Of a stretch of 64,000 nt of DNA, positions 37,932 through 47,233 are shown piece after piece; the stretch's first letter is position 1; the number at the start of each line of letters is the position of its first letter. A model generated the notes under the pieces. The model was not told where the DNA came from. It searched no databases and saw only the letters and a list, made by a program, of their open reading frames with translations. This DNA comes from Methyloferula stellata AR4 (GTDB taxonomy: Bacteria; Pseudomonadota; Alphaproteobacteria; Rhizobiales; Beijerinckiaceae): the NCBI RefSeq assembly GCF_000385335.1, contig NZ_ARWA01000001.1:2992001-3056000 (forward strand), read 5' to 3'. The translations under genes and the position numbers were made by a program.

Positions 37932-38207
37932 CTATTTATGCGCCCTTATATCGGCCCGGACAGACTGGATATCTTCGTCCGACTGCCACTGATAATCGGC
38001 ATGCACTTCGGCCCGCGAAATATCGCATAATTCGATATCGACCTGATCCATCTGGAACCCGACATCCTTCAGGATGCCGATCGTTTCAGATGTGGTCATG
38101 CGATTGCAATATTGAACGTCGTTGTTCAGCAGCAGATTCCAGGTCTGGTGCGAGTATTTCAAATATCGTTTCGGCCGCCTGTTCCCCTCATAGACCGAGA
38201 TGCTTCG
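37932..38207 (-). pseudogene. C-terminal remnant of a SAM-dependent methyltransferase
   Basis: An open frame without a credible start (reading in from a stop at 38208) encodes about 90 residues: RRPKRYLKYSHQTWNLLLNN, then QYCNRMTTSETIGILKDVGF and an acidic tail. The phrase Tyr-x-Asn-Arg-x-Arg/Met followed by xxxxxLxxxGF is typical of the C-terminal lid of class I methyltransferases, and the N-terminal SAM-binding part is missing. A short intact protein starting at a TTG (38162) is the alternative. Moderate to low confidence. Confidence 0.4.
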
Positions 38208-38286
38208 TTATCGTTGTCGAGCAAACGAGGTGAACGAAAGCCTGTGTCGAAACGCGACATATTCGGTGTCGGCCGATCACGTTGAC

Positions 38287-39360
38287 TTATCGTGCAAACG
38301 CCGTCCCCGCCCTCTGCCCCAAGCTGCGGAACTTGTCAGAGAGCTGATCAAGATGGCCGACCCATTCCTGATTGATCGGCTGGTTCTCCACCAGCGCATG
38401 GAATCGCACCATGATCATGATCAGGAACAATGGCTTCAGGAAGGCCGCCCGCACATTGGCCGCGAAGAGAAGCGCGATGATCACCGTGACGATGCCGCCG
38501 GCTTCCCGCACGCCATGCGGCAGCAGCATTGTGATCGCCGCGGCCGGCACGAGGAACAAAAGCCAAAGGCAGACGCTCAAGATCTTTTCGAGGATGATGA
38601 TCCAGATCGAGGTTTTGAGGATCGGCGCGGCGTTCTGACAATAATAGACGATGCCGTCACGCGCGCCCGCCCATTGGTCTTCGTCCTGGCGTGCGAGATT
38701 ATATGAAAAGATGACCTTATCCATGTAGCGCGTCGCGCCGCGCAGCACGACATTGGCAAGATTGGCGAGAGACTCAAGACCGGGTATCGGCAAAAGCTCG
38801 GAGATCCAATCGAGCGTCGCATGAAACGCGTTGAGCACGCCGCGCACGAGAAGGTTGAGGCCGAGCAGCGCATTCACCTGGCCGAAGCGCTCGGTGACGA
38901 TACGGCGTCCATAGGCGAATTGGGATTCATTGCCATTGCCGATCTCGCCGCGCGTGATGAGTTCTGTCAGAACTGCGACATGTCCGCATTCGATCAGATA
39001 AAGCACGTAGCGCAGCACCGTGGTCCATAACCAGCCCGTGCCGACGAGCCAGCCGATCAGCCAGACCCATCCGAAGGCCTGCGCCACATGCGTGCCAAGC
39101 CAGGCGGCGCCGCCAAACGTCACGATGAGCCATAAAATACCGGCAGTCGAAAACCAGAAGAGCACAGCGAAGCGCATCAAGGCATAGGGCAAGCTCTTCA
39201 GCAAAAGCCCGAAGGCCGTGGCAAGCCCGCAGTCGCGTACTGCCAGAGAATAGGCGTGACGGACATCGGTCTGCTGAGTGTTCGTAGTGGCAGCGCCCAA
39301 ACCTGGACCGCTCAAAAAACCGCTATCCGTCATTGCAGAGGCCCCAAATTTGCTTGGCAT
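38287..39360 (-). CDS. Polytopic membrane protein of unknown function
   Basis: 357 residues; a second Met at residue 10 (39333) is an alternative start. Six or so hydrophobic segments: about 60-110 (two or three), 170-200, 265-300 and 300-330. The chain between membrane parts contains DEDQWAGARDGIVYYCQNAA. I do not recognise the family with certainty; the layout vaguely recalls choline-transporter-like proteins, without a clear motif. It reads away from the mercaptopyruvate sulfurtransferase gene. Confidence 0.65.
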   Translation of the reverse strand: MPSKFGASAMTDSGFLSGPGLGAATTNTQQTDVRHAYSLAVRDCGLATAFGLLLKSLPYALMRFAVLFWFSTAGILWLIVTFGGAAWLGTHVAQAFGWVWLIGWLVGTGWLWTTVLRYVLYLIECGHVAVLTELITRGEIGNGNESQFAYGRRIVTERFGQVNALLGLNLLVRGVLNAFHATLDWISELLPIPGLESLANLANVVLRGATRYMDKVIFSYNLARQDEDQWAGARDGIVYYCQNAAPILKTSIWIIILEKILSVCLWLLFLVPAAAITMLLPHGVREAGGIVTVIIALLFAANVRAAFLKPLFLIMIMVRFHALVENQPINQEWVGHLDQLSDKFRSLGQRAGTAFAR

Positions 39361-39510
39361 CCCGAGGCGGAAGCCGGTTTGCGTGCCTTGCGAATAACGT
39401 GATTTAGTCAGCCGCGGCCGTGCGCTAAAGCACAGCCACGTTGGCGCATCACGCCGCCTGAGCCAATGGCACGCAAGTCCATGCCACCTCAGCCGAAGAG
39501 AGCAGGATCA

Positions 39511-40368
39511 ATGGCCGAACCACACTATAGCGATTTCTTCGTCTCGACCGCTTGGCTCGCAGACAATCTGACGGCGCCGGATCTCGTCGTGATCGACGGA
39601 ACCTTCTTCATGCCCGATGAAGGGCGCGACGCCTATCAGGAATATCTCGCCGGCCATATTCCGGGCGCGGTTTCTTTCGACATAGACAAGATCGCCGATC
39701 TGTCGAGCGAGCTTCCGCATATGTTGCCCGATGCGCCTTTTTTCGAAGGCAAGATGGCAGCGCTCGGCATTGCCGAGGACATGCAGATTATTGTCTACGA
39801 TCAGCAGGGTCTCTTGGGTGCCGCACGCGTCTGGTGGACCTTGCGTATCTTCGGCGCACAGAAAGTGAAGATTTTGGAGGGCGGTCTTGCCGCGTGGAAA
39901 GCCGAAGGCCGGCCGCTTGAAAACGGCCCGGTCGAGCGGCCCTTTGCCAAATTCATTGCGCGTCTCGAAACCGACATGGTCGCCGATGCGCAAAAGGTCT
40001 TGGCCGCTTCGAAAAACGGCTCGCCGCAGATCGTCGATGCGCGTCAGGCGGCGCGCTTTCGCGGCGAGACGGTCGAGCCACGGCCGGGCGTGAGGTCGGG
40101 CCATATTCCGGGCAGCCTGAACGTGCCCTATCGCGAACTTCTCGACGGTGGAAAGTTGAAAGCGCCGCAAGATATCAAACAGGCTTTCGTGCAAGCCGGC
40201 GTGGATCTCGCGCATCCGATCATCACGACATGCGGATCGGGCGTGACCGCTGCGGTTTTGCTGCTTGCGCTTGAATCCATCGGCAAGACAGGCGTCGTGC
40301 TTTACGATGGATCTTGGACCGAATGGGGCGGCCGGTCCGAGCTGCCGATCGCAACCAACGCGGCGTGA
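39511..40368 (+). CDS. sseA: 3-Mercaptopyruvate sulfurtransferase
   Basis: 285 residues from the ATG at 39511, where homologs begin. Two rhodanese domains; the first is inactive and structural (GHIPGAVSFDIDKIAD), the second has the catalytic loop CGSGVTAA, whose Gly-Ser-Gly-Val-Thr-Ala pattern separates mercaptopyruvate enzymes from thiosulphate rhodaneses. The reaction gives pyruvate and an enzyme persulphide for sulphur transfer. It is near cysK (3 kb upstream), another sulphur-metabolism gene, but not in an operon with it. Confidence 0.9.
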   Translation: MAEPHYSDFFVSTAWLADNLTAPDLVVIDGTFFMPDEGRDAYQEYLAGHIPGAVSFDIDKIADLSSELPHMLPDAPFFEGKMAALGIAEDMQIIVYDQQGLLGAARVWWTLRIFGAQKVKILEGGLAAWKAEGRPLENGPVERPFAKFIARLETDMVADAQKVLAASKNGSPQIVDARQAARFRGETVEPRPGVRSGHIPGSLNVPYRELLDGGKLKAPQDIKQAFVQAGVDLAHPIITTCGSGVTAAVLLLALESIGKTGVVLYDGSWTEWGGRSELPIATNAA

Positions 40369-41021
40369 GCTCGCGAGAGCGGGATGAGGAAAAAGATGCA
40401 GAGGTTTTCCGGCGCAATCAAGTTTACGCGGATTACACAAACCGACCTGCGCTAGCCGGCCCAAAGTTAGAGTCGAGCGCGTTCGTGATCTAATGCGTTG
40501 CATCGAAGCAACGCTGCATGCAGCGTTGCAACACTTGCCGCAGCCAAGATCACGTTTTGTCGTTCGTATAGGAAAACCGCAACGTTAACTTGACGAACCT
40601 CTGAGCAGCGCTACACTCTTTAATATCGTGATTTGCATGAAACTCTTTTGAGTTTCAGCCATTTCACGACTAAAGGTGGCCGTTCGCATTTCGACGAACG
40701 AGGCTTAGCTTCATGGCATGGCCAAGTGGCCCATGTCTTTCTTTGAAGCTCGGTCGGATGGCCTTCGAGGCCGCCGCGTGTCACCGCTTTTCCCGTCCCC
40801 GGGAGCACACAACAGCTCTGGCATTGCAACCATTCGCCACGCATGTGGCGAAAGCGATGTCGTTTGGGAAGGGCACGAACGCGCGTTCAGGCCGAGTGGA
40901 AGCCGGTCGGTTGGATGAACTGGCGCGTGACATCAACAAGAGCACGTTCGGACTTAAAACCGGAGTCCACTTTTTTGCCGGCGCGCTCATCCGTCTCGAG
41001 ACACATCAGGAGTGACTTGCC
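40369..41021. other. Gene-poor gap after sseA
   Basis: 650 bases. It starts with a degraded family A palindrome half (AGAGCGGGATGAGG at 40376), holds a perfect 22-bp palindrome at 40508-40529, and then several short frames (for example 40713-41015) without convincing sequence or ribosome sites. No RNA gene recognised. Confidence 0.5.
40508..40529. promoter_or_regulatory. Perfect 22-bp palindrome
   Basis: GCAACGCTGCATGCAGCGTTGC without spacer. It could bind a dimeric regulator or fold as a cruciform. It lies 140 bases after the sseA stop and 490 before the next gene. Confidence 0.4.
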
Positions 41022-41459
41022 ATGTGTGATTATTCACTGGAAATGTACGCATCCCGGCCTGCGCGTGAATCAGAGAAATATACGACCACCCGCTTTCCTT
41101 CGGGAAGCATCGGCCTCGCCGTACCAGGCGATTGCACGACGGCCGTCTGTGTCCAATATGATACGCGTCTGAAGCTGGCCGATATTTCGAGCGACCTGCA
41201 GGCCCGCCTGAATATCTCCGCGCAAGAAGAAGTCGTCTTCGCGCGGCTCGAACATGGCGCTTATCGCGACGGCGTGAAATTCGCCAATGGCAAGGAAATC
41301 TCCTTGCAGCTTCTCGGCGCCGGCGTGTCGATCGCCCTGGTTGAGACGCTCGAAAAGGCCCTGCCCGTCCGCGAAGAAAAACCCGAGCCCACAATCATTC
41401 GCGAACGCGCCGAACCGGCCGCGAGACCGGTCGAGCGCGTGCTCGAGCCCGTGGACTAG
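41022..41459 (+). CDS. Conserved Rhizobiales protein of unknown function
   Basis: 145 residues beginning MCDYSLEMYASRPARESEKY, a start shared by uncharacterised proteins of Rhizobiales. Residues 15-110 look like a compact beta-rich domain; after that comes an acidic and Pro-rich tail (EEKPEPTIIRERAEPAARPV). No signal peptide. GGAG lies just ahead of the ATG. A family B hairpin starts two bases after the stop and probably ends transcription. Confidence 0.7.
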   Translation: MCDYSLEMYASRPARESEKYTTTRFPSGSIGLAVPGDCTTAVCVQYDTRLKLADISSDLQARLNISAQEEVVFARLEHGAYRDGVKFANGKEISLQLLGAGVSIALVETLEKALPVREEKPEPTIIRERAEPAARPVERVLEPVD

Positions 41460-41460
41460 C

Positions 41461-41503
41461 GCATGATCCCAAAAAGTCGCAGACTTTTTGGATAAGATCA
41501 TGC
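41461..41503. repeat. Palindromic repeat, family B copy 2
   Basis: GCATGATCCCAAAAAGTC at 41461 pairs with its near-complement ending GATCATGC at 41503. The inner stem AAAAAGTC-GC-AGACTTTTT resembles a bidirectional terminator. Copy 1 lies at 3327-3368. Confidence 0.85.
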
Positions 41504-41620
41504 AGCCAAACGAACGCTTAGAGCGTGATCCTGATTGAACTTAAATCAATCACGCTTCGAGTTTCGATATTCCGCACCGGACGCAAGCGGCGCGGATTTC
41601 ACACTCTCACATGCTGACTG

Positions 41621-41655
41621 AGGCAGGAGGCTCGCCGCGAGCTTCCTGCCTTTTT
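41621..41655 (+). terminator. Intrinsic terminator upstream of glnA
   Basis: 14-bp stem AGGCAGGAGGCTCG (41621-41634) with its complement at 41638-41651 (one G-U pair), then TTTTT. It lies 160 bases after the gene at 41022. It either backs up that gene's hairpin or ends an unannotated short transcript. Confidence 0.85.
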
Positions 41656-42023
41656 CATTGGCCCGAATGCTCGGTTACCTCAGGCTTGTTTGCCCGTCTG
41701 CTACACTCCGGACACCTGCAAACGGCGACGTGTGCGATGCAACAAGACCTTTTTGAGCGTGTCTTGGCATACCGCCGCCCGGGCAGGCGGGTATAAAAAA
41801 GATATAAAAGCGAAAATTTCCGCCATAAATTTGGTGAATCTGACCAAGGTCGGCCAGGATTCAACGATTTGGCGATGGCAAAACTCTTATTTCGACGATA
41901 AAAGCCCCGGTAACGTCGAAACGCCGCTAGCCCGGCGCGAACATGTTGCTAAGTTTAGTCCTCCCCTACAAACCAGCTCCTGCCGAAGTTCAGCTTCCGA
42001 TTATGAGAGAGAAAGGGTCACCC

Positions 42024-43433
42024 ATGAAGACCGCCACGGACGTGCTCAAGGCGATCAAGGAAAATGATGTCAAATATGTTGATTTTCGCTTCACGGACCC
42101 GCGCGGCAAGTGGCAGCATGTCACCTTCGACGTTGGCATGATCGACGATGAAGTCTTTTCCGAAGGCATCATGTTCGACGGATCGTCGATCGCCGGCTGG
42201 AAGGCAATCAACGAATCCGACATGACCTTGATGCCCGATCCGACCTCCGCCACCATGGATCCTTTTTTCGCAGCGCCGACCTTGGTGATCGTCTGCGATA
42301 TTCTTGAGCCTTCGACCGGCGAACCCTATGGCCGAGATCCGCGCGGCATTGCCAAGCGCGCCGAAGCCTATGCCGCTTCGACCGGCATTGGCGACGTCGC
42401 TTATTTCGGACCCGAGGCCGAATTCTTCGTGTTCGACGACGTGCGTTTCAAGGCCGATCCCTATAACACGGGCTTCGTGCTTGACGCCTCCGAGCTGCCG
42501 TCGAATGCCGACACGCCTTACGAAGGCGGCAATCTCGGCCACCGCATCCGCACCAAGATGGGCTACTTCCCGGTGCCGCCGATGGACTCGGCGCAGGACA
42601 TGCGCGGCGAAATGCTTGCTGCCATGGCAGCCATGGGCGCCAAGGTCGAAAAGCATCACCACGAAGTGGCCTCGGCCCAGCACGAACTCGGCCTCAAATT
42701 TGGCCCGCTGACAACCATGGCCGATCATCTGCAGATCTATAAGTACTGCATCCACCAGGTCGCACAGAGCTATGGCAAGACGGCGACCTTCATGCCGAAG
42801 CCCGTCTTCGGCGACAACGGCTCCGGCATGCATGTGCATCAGTCGATCTGGAAGGACGGCAAGCCGCTCTTCGCCGGCAATAAATATGCCGACCTTAGCC
42901 AGGAATGCCTCTATTACATCGGCGGCATCATCAAGCACGCGCGGGCGCTGAACGCGTTCACGAACCCGTCGACCAATTCCTACAAGCGCCTGGTCCCCGG
43001 CTACGAAGCCCCGGTGCTGCTCGCCTATTCGGCGCGCAACCGCTCGGCCTCCTGCCGCATCCCCTATACGTCGAACCCGAAGGCCAAGCGCGTCGAGGTG
43101 CGTTTCCCCGATCCGGCGGCAAACCCCTATCTCGCCTTCTCGGCCATGCTGATGGCCGGCCTCGACGGCATTATCAACAAGGTCGATCCGGGCGTCGCCA
43201 TGGATAAGGATCTCTATGATCTGCCGCCGAAGGAATTGAAGAAGATCCCGACCGTCTGCGGCTCGCTGCGCGAAGCGCTGCAGAACCTCGACAAGGACCG
43301 TGCCTTCCTGAAGGCCGGCGGCGTCTTCCCCGACGATTTCATCGACGCCTATATCGAACTCAAGATGACCGAGGTGATGCGGTTCGAAATGACCCCGCAT
43401 CCGGTCGAGTTCGAGATGTATTATTCCTGCTGA
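42024..43433 (+). CDS. glnA: Type I glutamine synthetase
   Basis: 469 residues from [14 protein letters not shown] at 42024; the frame is open to 41943. It joins ammonia to glutamate using ATP, the main ammonium entry route. GS signatures are present: [31 protein letters not shown] in the ATP site, and the adenylylation-site Tyr in [16 protein letters not shown], so GlnE-type regulation is expected. In most Rhizobiales glnB stands directly before glnA; here it does not. A strong terminator follows. Confidence 0.96.
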   Translation: MKTATDVLKAIKENDVKYVDFRFTDPRGKWQHVTFDVGMIDDEVFSEGIMFDGSSIAGWKAINESDMTLMPDPTSATMDPFFAAPTLVIVCDILEPSTGEPYGRDPRGIAKRAEAYAASTGIGDVAYFGPEAEFFVFDDVRFKADPYNTGFVLDASELPSNADTPYEGGNLGHRIRTKMGYFPVPPMDSAQDMRGEMLAAMAAMGAKVEKHHHEVASAQHELGLKFGPLTTMADHLQIYKYCIHQVAQSYGKTATFMPKPVFGDNGSGMHVHQSIWKDGKPLFAGNKYADLSQECLYYIGGIIKHARALNAFTNPSTNSYKRLVPGYEAPVLLAYSARNRSASCRIPYTSNPKAKRVEVRFPDPAANPYLAFSAMLMAGLDGIINKVDPGVAMDKDLYDLPPKELKKIPTVCGSLREALQNLDKDRAFLKAGGVFPDDFIDAYIELKMTEVMRFEMTPHPVEFEMYYSC

Positions 43434-43457
43434 GACCAGTCGGGATCGTTGCAAAAC

Positions 43458-43484
43458 AAAGGCGGCCTCATGGGCCGCCTTTTT
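43458..43484 (+). terminator. Intrinsic terminator of glnA
   Basis: AAAGGCGGCC stem with a matching GGCCGCCTTT at 43473-43482, five-base loop, and five T residues. Confidence 0.9.
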
Positions 43485-43528
43485 CATGTCGGATTGCTAC
43501 GGCGCGACTTTTGCTGCATCTAAACGCT

Positions 43529-43912
43529 ATGATCTTTTCCATCGACCATTTCGTTTTGACGGTCCGATCGCTGGAAGAGACGTGCCGTTTTTATCAGCGT
43601 GTGCTCGGGCTCGAATGCGTCTGCGAGCCCGGAAGGCCCACGGCTCTCAAATTCGGCGATCAAAAGATCAACGTGTATGAAGTCGGCCATATGTTCGAAC
43701 CGAAAGCGGCGGTGCCGACGCCGGGCGCCGGCGACTTCTGCCTGATTACGGTGTTTCCGATCGACGAGGTCCAGCGCAGGCTCAAAGACTGCGGCGTGAA
43801 AATCGAACTCGGGCCGGTCGAGCGGACAGGCGCGCAAGGCGCCATGACCTCGATCTATTTCCGCGACCCGGACGGCAATCTCGTCGAGGTCAGCCGCTAT
43901 CTTGCAAGCTGA
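43529..43912 (+). CDS. VOC-family metalloenzyme-like protein (glyoxalase fold)
   Basis: 127 residues from MIFSIDHFVLTVRSLEETCR at 43529. Two beta-alpha-beta-beta-beta modules with His7 (IDHFVL) and the C-terminal FRDPDGNLVEVSRYL, where the last Glu is a usual metal ligand. Substrate range in this superfamily is very wide (glyoxalase I, dioxygenases, resistance proteins), so no reaction is claimed. Confidence 0.85.
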   Translation: MIFSIDHFVLTVRSLEETCRFYQRVLGLECVCEPGRPTALKFGDQKINVYEVGHMFEPKAAVPTPGAGDFCLITVFPIDEVQRRLKDCGVKIELGPVERTGAQGAMTSIYFRDPDGNLVEVSRYLAS

Positions 43913-44215
43913 CCAAATTCGCTCAGCTGCACACGCCGCATCCGACTACACGGCATCGGTGTCTACATACCGTTTTTATGGAGACGCGACGCATTGCGCG
44001 ACATGTCTCCGTCGATGCGAGTCGTGACGCCATGCGCCAGATTCCCATGCAAAAAGACACGTTACGTTTCGACGAGCCTTTTAAGTTCCTCCCCCCCATT
44101 AATCATCGCGTTCGCTGAGGCCAACGAAAATCATTATCGTCGATCGCTTTGCGGAAGAGATGCTCTTGACGAAGTTCGTAGGCACAGCCTAATCTTTCTC
44201 GGCAAGGAGGCTTCT
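43913..44215. other. Gap before the unknown gene at 44216
   Basis: About 300 bases with an open + frame continuing into the next gene but no convincing earlier start. Base composition is a little lower in GC than its surroundings. No hairpin or RNA gene recognised. Confidence 0.4.
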
Positions 44216-44980
44216 ATGTTTACTGTCATGGATCGGCCCTGCCGTTCTTCTGATTACAACGATCTCCCCGAAGTGATGGCTGCCGATGCAGCTCTGAAGC
44301 CTCTGCAAGCCGCTCTTGATGAGTTAATTAGCTTTGGGTCGCGGGCGTGTGATTCAACGCCGTTTGCACACGGTTCGATCGGTGGATTGCTGCTCCATAG
44401 ACACTGGGAGATCCAGGATGGAGAGTGCATGATCGAACGCTCCGGGCTGCATCCGTCTGGGCGGCCTGCCCTTATTAGCTCGGCCCGACCATTCGGCGAA
44501 TGCACCGCGACCGCCCCCAGTCGTTTCAAAGTCGATCCCAAGCGAGCGGAATTGGTGGCCTTGGAGTTCTCGGCCGATCCGTCCGTGCTCGAGATGTGGC
44601 GCGCCCTTAATGCGCGGCGCGACGTACTCGACCGCCTCTGTGAAGTCATCAGTGACAGTGGCCTAGCTGACAAGATAGGGTTAGGCATCCTTGCTCGCGG
44701 CCTGCCCATTGCGGATGGCGAATCGTTGGTGGAAGACAACTGGGAAGAACAGAGCGTACTGAGTGCGCGAATCCTCTCCCCGAAAGACGATGAGATCGTC
44801 ATCCAAACGTCATGGCCGTTCGTCGCTTCGGAGCATGGTGACGCCGGCGCTCCGGTTTGCGTTGCTTATTGCTTTCAAGCCGGAAGTGGGTCCCATACCA
44901 GTGAGCACTATAGGCTTGGCTCGCCGCCCGCCAAACAGCTGGGGATGGCTTCGCTAGCGGTGCGCATGGCACAGGACTGA
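44216..44980 (+). CDS. Protein of unknown function (254 residues)
   Basis: Starts at the ATG at 44216 preceded by an excellent AAGGAGG. The chain is soluble, mixed alpha/beta, with no signal peptide and no motif that I recognise. Segments such as HGSIGGLLLHRHWEIQDGEC and PFGECTATAPSRFKVDPKR are distinctive but unassigned. Codon use (more A/T at third positions) differs from neighbours such as glnA, which hints at transfer. The 75-residue gene at 45005 follows after 24 bases, so the two probably form an operon. Confidence 0.7.
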   Translation: MFTVMDRPCRSSDYNDLPEVMAADAALKPLQAALDELISFGSRACDSTPFAHGSIGGLLLHRHWEIQDGECMIERSGLHPSGRPALISSARPFGECTATAPSRFKVDPKRAELVALEFSADPSVLEMWRALNARRDVLDRLCEVISDSGLADKIGLGILARGLPIADGESLVEDNWEEQSVLSARILSPKDDEIVIQTSWPFVASEHGDAGAPVCVAYCFQAGSGSHTSEHYRLGSPPAKQLGMASLAVRMAQD

Positions 44981-45004
44981 CCGTTTCAGCGGAAGGACAA
45001 CGAC

Positions 45005-45232
45005 ATGGCCGAATCCGGGGCTGAAAAAAGATTGTTCATCGTGCGGGTCTATCCTGAGGGAGGCCCGCTCTCGTTGGTTATCCGGCTCGCTGCGTCCGCA
45101 CGCGAAGCGGAAGACTTCGCAATGGAGAAAACCGGCTTCACCGAAGCATCGACGAAGGTTACGATGAAGGTTGATGAGTGTCCGCTGGATGAAGCGATGT
45201 TCATCTCCATCGGCGGGCACGCATCGGACTGA
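45005..45232 (+). CDS. Small protein of unknown function (75 residues)
   Basis: MAESGAEKRLFIVRVYPEGG at the start, with GGAAGG upstream. The middle SAREAEDFAMEKTGF looks like an amphipathic helix; overall a ferredoxin-like beta-alpha-beta fold is possible. No cysteine pair or membrane segment. It follows the unknown gene at 44216 by 24 bases in the same direction. Confidence 0.6.
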   Translation: MAESGAEKRLFIVRVYPEGGPLSLVIRLAASAREAEDFAMEKTGFTEASTKVTMKVDECPLDEAMFISIGGHASD

Positions 45233-45462
45233 CACTTCGGCGCCGAGCACCGAGTCCGGCACGAGAAATCCCACGGCTCCGAAGCGAATACACAACGAAA
45301 GCGCTTGGTGTTGGTTCACGCCTTGATCGCGTCTCCGACGCCCGCCTGGCACACGAACACCCGGTTGGAGGCCGTAATGCACGGGACATTGCGCGGTCAC
45401 GCCGAATTCTACCAAGGCAAATGGTTCGCGGGGGCTCTACATCGAGCGATCGGGCTCTGGTC

Positions 45463-45756
45463 CTACTTTAAACCGAGCCCTGCCCGCAGAATGCGCCGGA
45501 TCGGCATATAAAGATCGGTGAGCTCGTTCAGATCACAATTGGGATGAAGTCTCACTAGGACATCATATTCGCGGCGTCCGGCCTCGATCGTCTTGCGATC
45601 GATGACGCTTGCCTGTTCGACCCGTTCGAGCTCTTCCCAAAGCCCCGGCACGGCCTTGATGACGCCCATGGCCTCCTGCACGTCGGCCTCGGTCCATTGT
45701 TTCGATTTGGCGATCGCCATCATCACATCCCAGTTCTGTCGGATTTCCGGAAGCAA
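45463..45756 (-). CDS. Small helical protein of unknown function
   Basis: 97 residues with a TTG start at 45756 (MLPEIRQNWDVMMAIAKSKQ); the open frame extends upstream into a family A palindrome, so the true start is uncertain. It is mostly helical and charged, with no recognised domain. The C-terminus RRILRAGLGLK is basic. Spacing and coding bias (G/C at third positions) look real. Confidence 0.5.
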   Translation of the reverse strand: MLPEIRQNWDVMMAIAKSKQWTEADVQEAMGVIKAVPGLWEELERVEQASVIDRKTIEAGRREYDVLVRLHPNCDLNELTDLYMPIRRILRAGLGLK

Positions 45757-45787
45757 AACCGGTGCCCAGTTTTGCAGAAAATGCTCT

Positions 45788-45899
45788 AGAGCGGGATGAG
45801 CAAAAGCGTAAGCGGTTTTGCGCCCGCATCCCGCTCTAACTTCTTGAATCGATCACATTTCATGATTTTGAATTGATTCTATCCAAAATCATCGTGATC
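45788..45899. repeat. Palindromic repeat, family A copy 2
   Basis: First hairpin AGAGCGGGAT (45788) with ATCCCGCTCT (45828-45837), then GAATCGATCAC, and a second stem ATGATTTTG / CAAAATCAT with GATCAC/GTGATC flanks. It has the same two-part layout as 6454-6590. It separates the glycosyltransferase from the small gene. Confidence 0.8.
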
Positions 45900-45913
45900 T
45901 CGTCTTGGGAGGC

Positions 45914-47218
45914 TCAGCCCGCAAGGCGTGCGGCAATATGCTTCTGCGCGGCAGGCATGGAGACGGCGCCCTTTCGGGCGAGAATGGTCCGGTATACCGC
46001 GGTCAGGCGCGCGATATGACGGTCCAGCGTCGGCGGGTCGGCCCAATAGGCGGCGTAGGAGGCAGCCGACATCCTGGCGATGGAGGCATCGTCCTTCGCA
46101 AGCTCCAGCACGCGGCTGAGGTCGCCCGCATCACCCGACTTGAACCAGAACCCGGTCGCGCCGTCTTCGACGTCTTCGCGGCCGGCGCAGCCATCCGACA
46201 CGATGACCGGCGTTCCAAGCGCCTTGGCTTCGAGCACGGTCAGCGGCTGGCCTTCATACCAGAGCGACGGAAAGACCAGCGCGCGCGCCGAGCGCATGGC
46301 CTCGCGCACGGAGGCCGGATTCTGCCAGCCAAGCATACGTGCTTCGGGAAAGGCCGCTTTCAGCTCGCTGGCCACAGGGCCGTCACCGACAAAGGTCGGG
46401 ATCATCCCCAAACGGCGCGCAGCCTCGGCAAAGAGAAACGGCCCCTTCTCTCTCGAAACGCGCCCGACGAAGATGATATCGCCGGAGGCTGGGTCCGGCT
46501 TCGGACCGAGATTGTCCGCATCGATCGGATTGCCAACGAGATGGAGCGTGGCATCGCGGGGCAGATATTTGCCGACGATCCCTTCTTGAAAGCCGGAAAG
46601 CGCAATGTAATCGGCGAAGACCTCCGGCAGGCCTACAATCCCTCGCGCGATTGCCAAACGCGCATTACGCCAAAGCTTATGCGCATACATGCGTGAATCG
46701 CAATGCGTCATCCAGCATTGCGCGGAAAGCGGTGTCAGCTCGCAGGCCCTGCCCGTCTGGAAATTATAAAACCCGCCGTTCGGACAGAACATAAAATATT
46801 CGTGGATCGTATAAAGCGCCGGCAATCCGGAAGCACGGATCGGAACCGCGATCGAAGGCGACAGGGCCTTTGCCCAGCCATGCACATGCACGATGGTTGT
46901 CGCGTGGGGAAGGCTTGCCAACAGATGTCTCAGCGCGTCGATCGCTTTGAAATTCCAGGTGCCCTGAAGCGCTGCCGCGGCGCGCGACGCATTGCCGAGC
47001 AGATCGCTCTGGCCGAGACAGATCACTTCGACGCCCGCAGCCTCGAGTTCCTGCGCGATCGGACCTGTCGCCGCGAAAACGATCGGCCGATGGCCATGCC
47101 GTTTGAGACCGACGGCGCTGTCGATGGCGACTTTCGCCTGACCACCCGTGATCGCCGCATGATCGATGCAGATGACGATGGTCAAGGCTTCCGAAGGGGC
47201 GTTCAAACTTGGCTCCAA
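45914..47218 (-). CDS. GT4-family glycosyltransferase (copy 1)
   Basis: 434 residues of the GT-B fold. The N-terminal acceptor domain has CIDHAAITGGQAKVAIDSAVGL; the C-terminal donor domain has the GT4 pattern with the Glu-x7-Glu sugar-nucleotide motif (YEGQPLTVLEAKALG). It would transfer a sugar from NDP- or GDP-sugar to a lipid or glycan acceptor. It is about as similar to the protein at 48063 as tandem paralogs are (shared HVHGWAKALS, YTxHEYxxFCPxGGFYNxxxxxxC). A methyltransferase gene lies between them; all three are on one strand. Confidence 0.9.
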   Translation of the reverse strand: MEPSLNAPSEALTIVICIDHAAITGGQAKVAIDSAVGLKRHGHRPIVFAATGPIAQELEAAGVEVICLGQSDLLGNASRAAAALQGTWNFKAIDALRHLLASLPHATTIVHVHGWAKALSPSIAVPIRASGLPALYTIHEYFMFCPNGGFYNFQTGRACELTPLSAQCWMTHCDSRMYAHKLWRNARLAIARGIVGLPEVFADYIALSGFQEGIVGKYLPRDATLHLVGNPIDADNLGPKPDPASGDIIFVGRVSREKGPFLFAEAARRLGMIPTFVGDGPVASELKAAFPEARMLGWQNPASVREAMRSARALVFPSLWYEGQPLTVLEAKALGTPVIVSDGCAGREDVEDGATGFWFKSGDAGDLSRVLELAKDDASIARMSAASYAAYWADPPTLDRHIARLTAVYRTILARKGAVSMPAAQKHIAARLAG

Positions 47219-47233
47219 ACGTTGGACATCGGG

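Larger units (their letters stand above)
41460..42023. other. Leader and repeat region upstream of glnA
   Basis: 560 bases containing a family B palindrome (41461-41503), a weak dyad around 41521-41557 (AGCGTGATC ... AATCACGCT) and a strong terminator at 41621-41655. The rest, up to glnA, is a moderately AT-rich leader. I looked for a sigma-54 TGGCAC-N5-TTGC promoter and did not find a convincing one, and glnB is not here. Confidence 0.5.

Noticed and set aside
40713-41015. 100-codon ORF before the unknown gene at 41022
   Set aside because: Weak start, mixed composition, and no protein-like pattern; two overlapping frames are equally open.
41700-42023. Sigma-54 promoter before glnA
   Set aside because: TGGCAT near 41763 lacks the matching TTGC at the right spacing.
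42018-43487. A 489-codon open frame antisense to glnA
   Set aside because: Shadow of glutamine synthetase codon bias; no domain and no ribosome-binding site.
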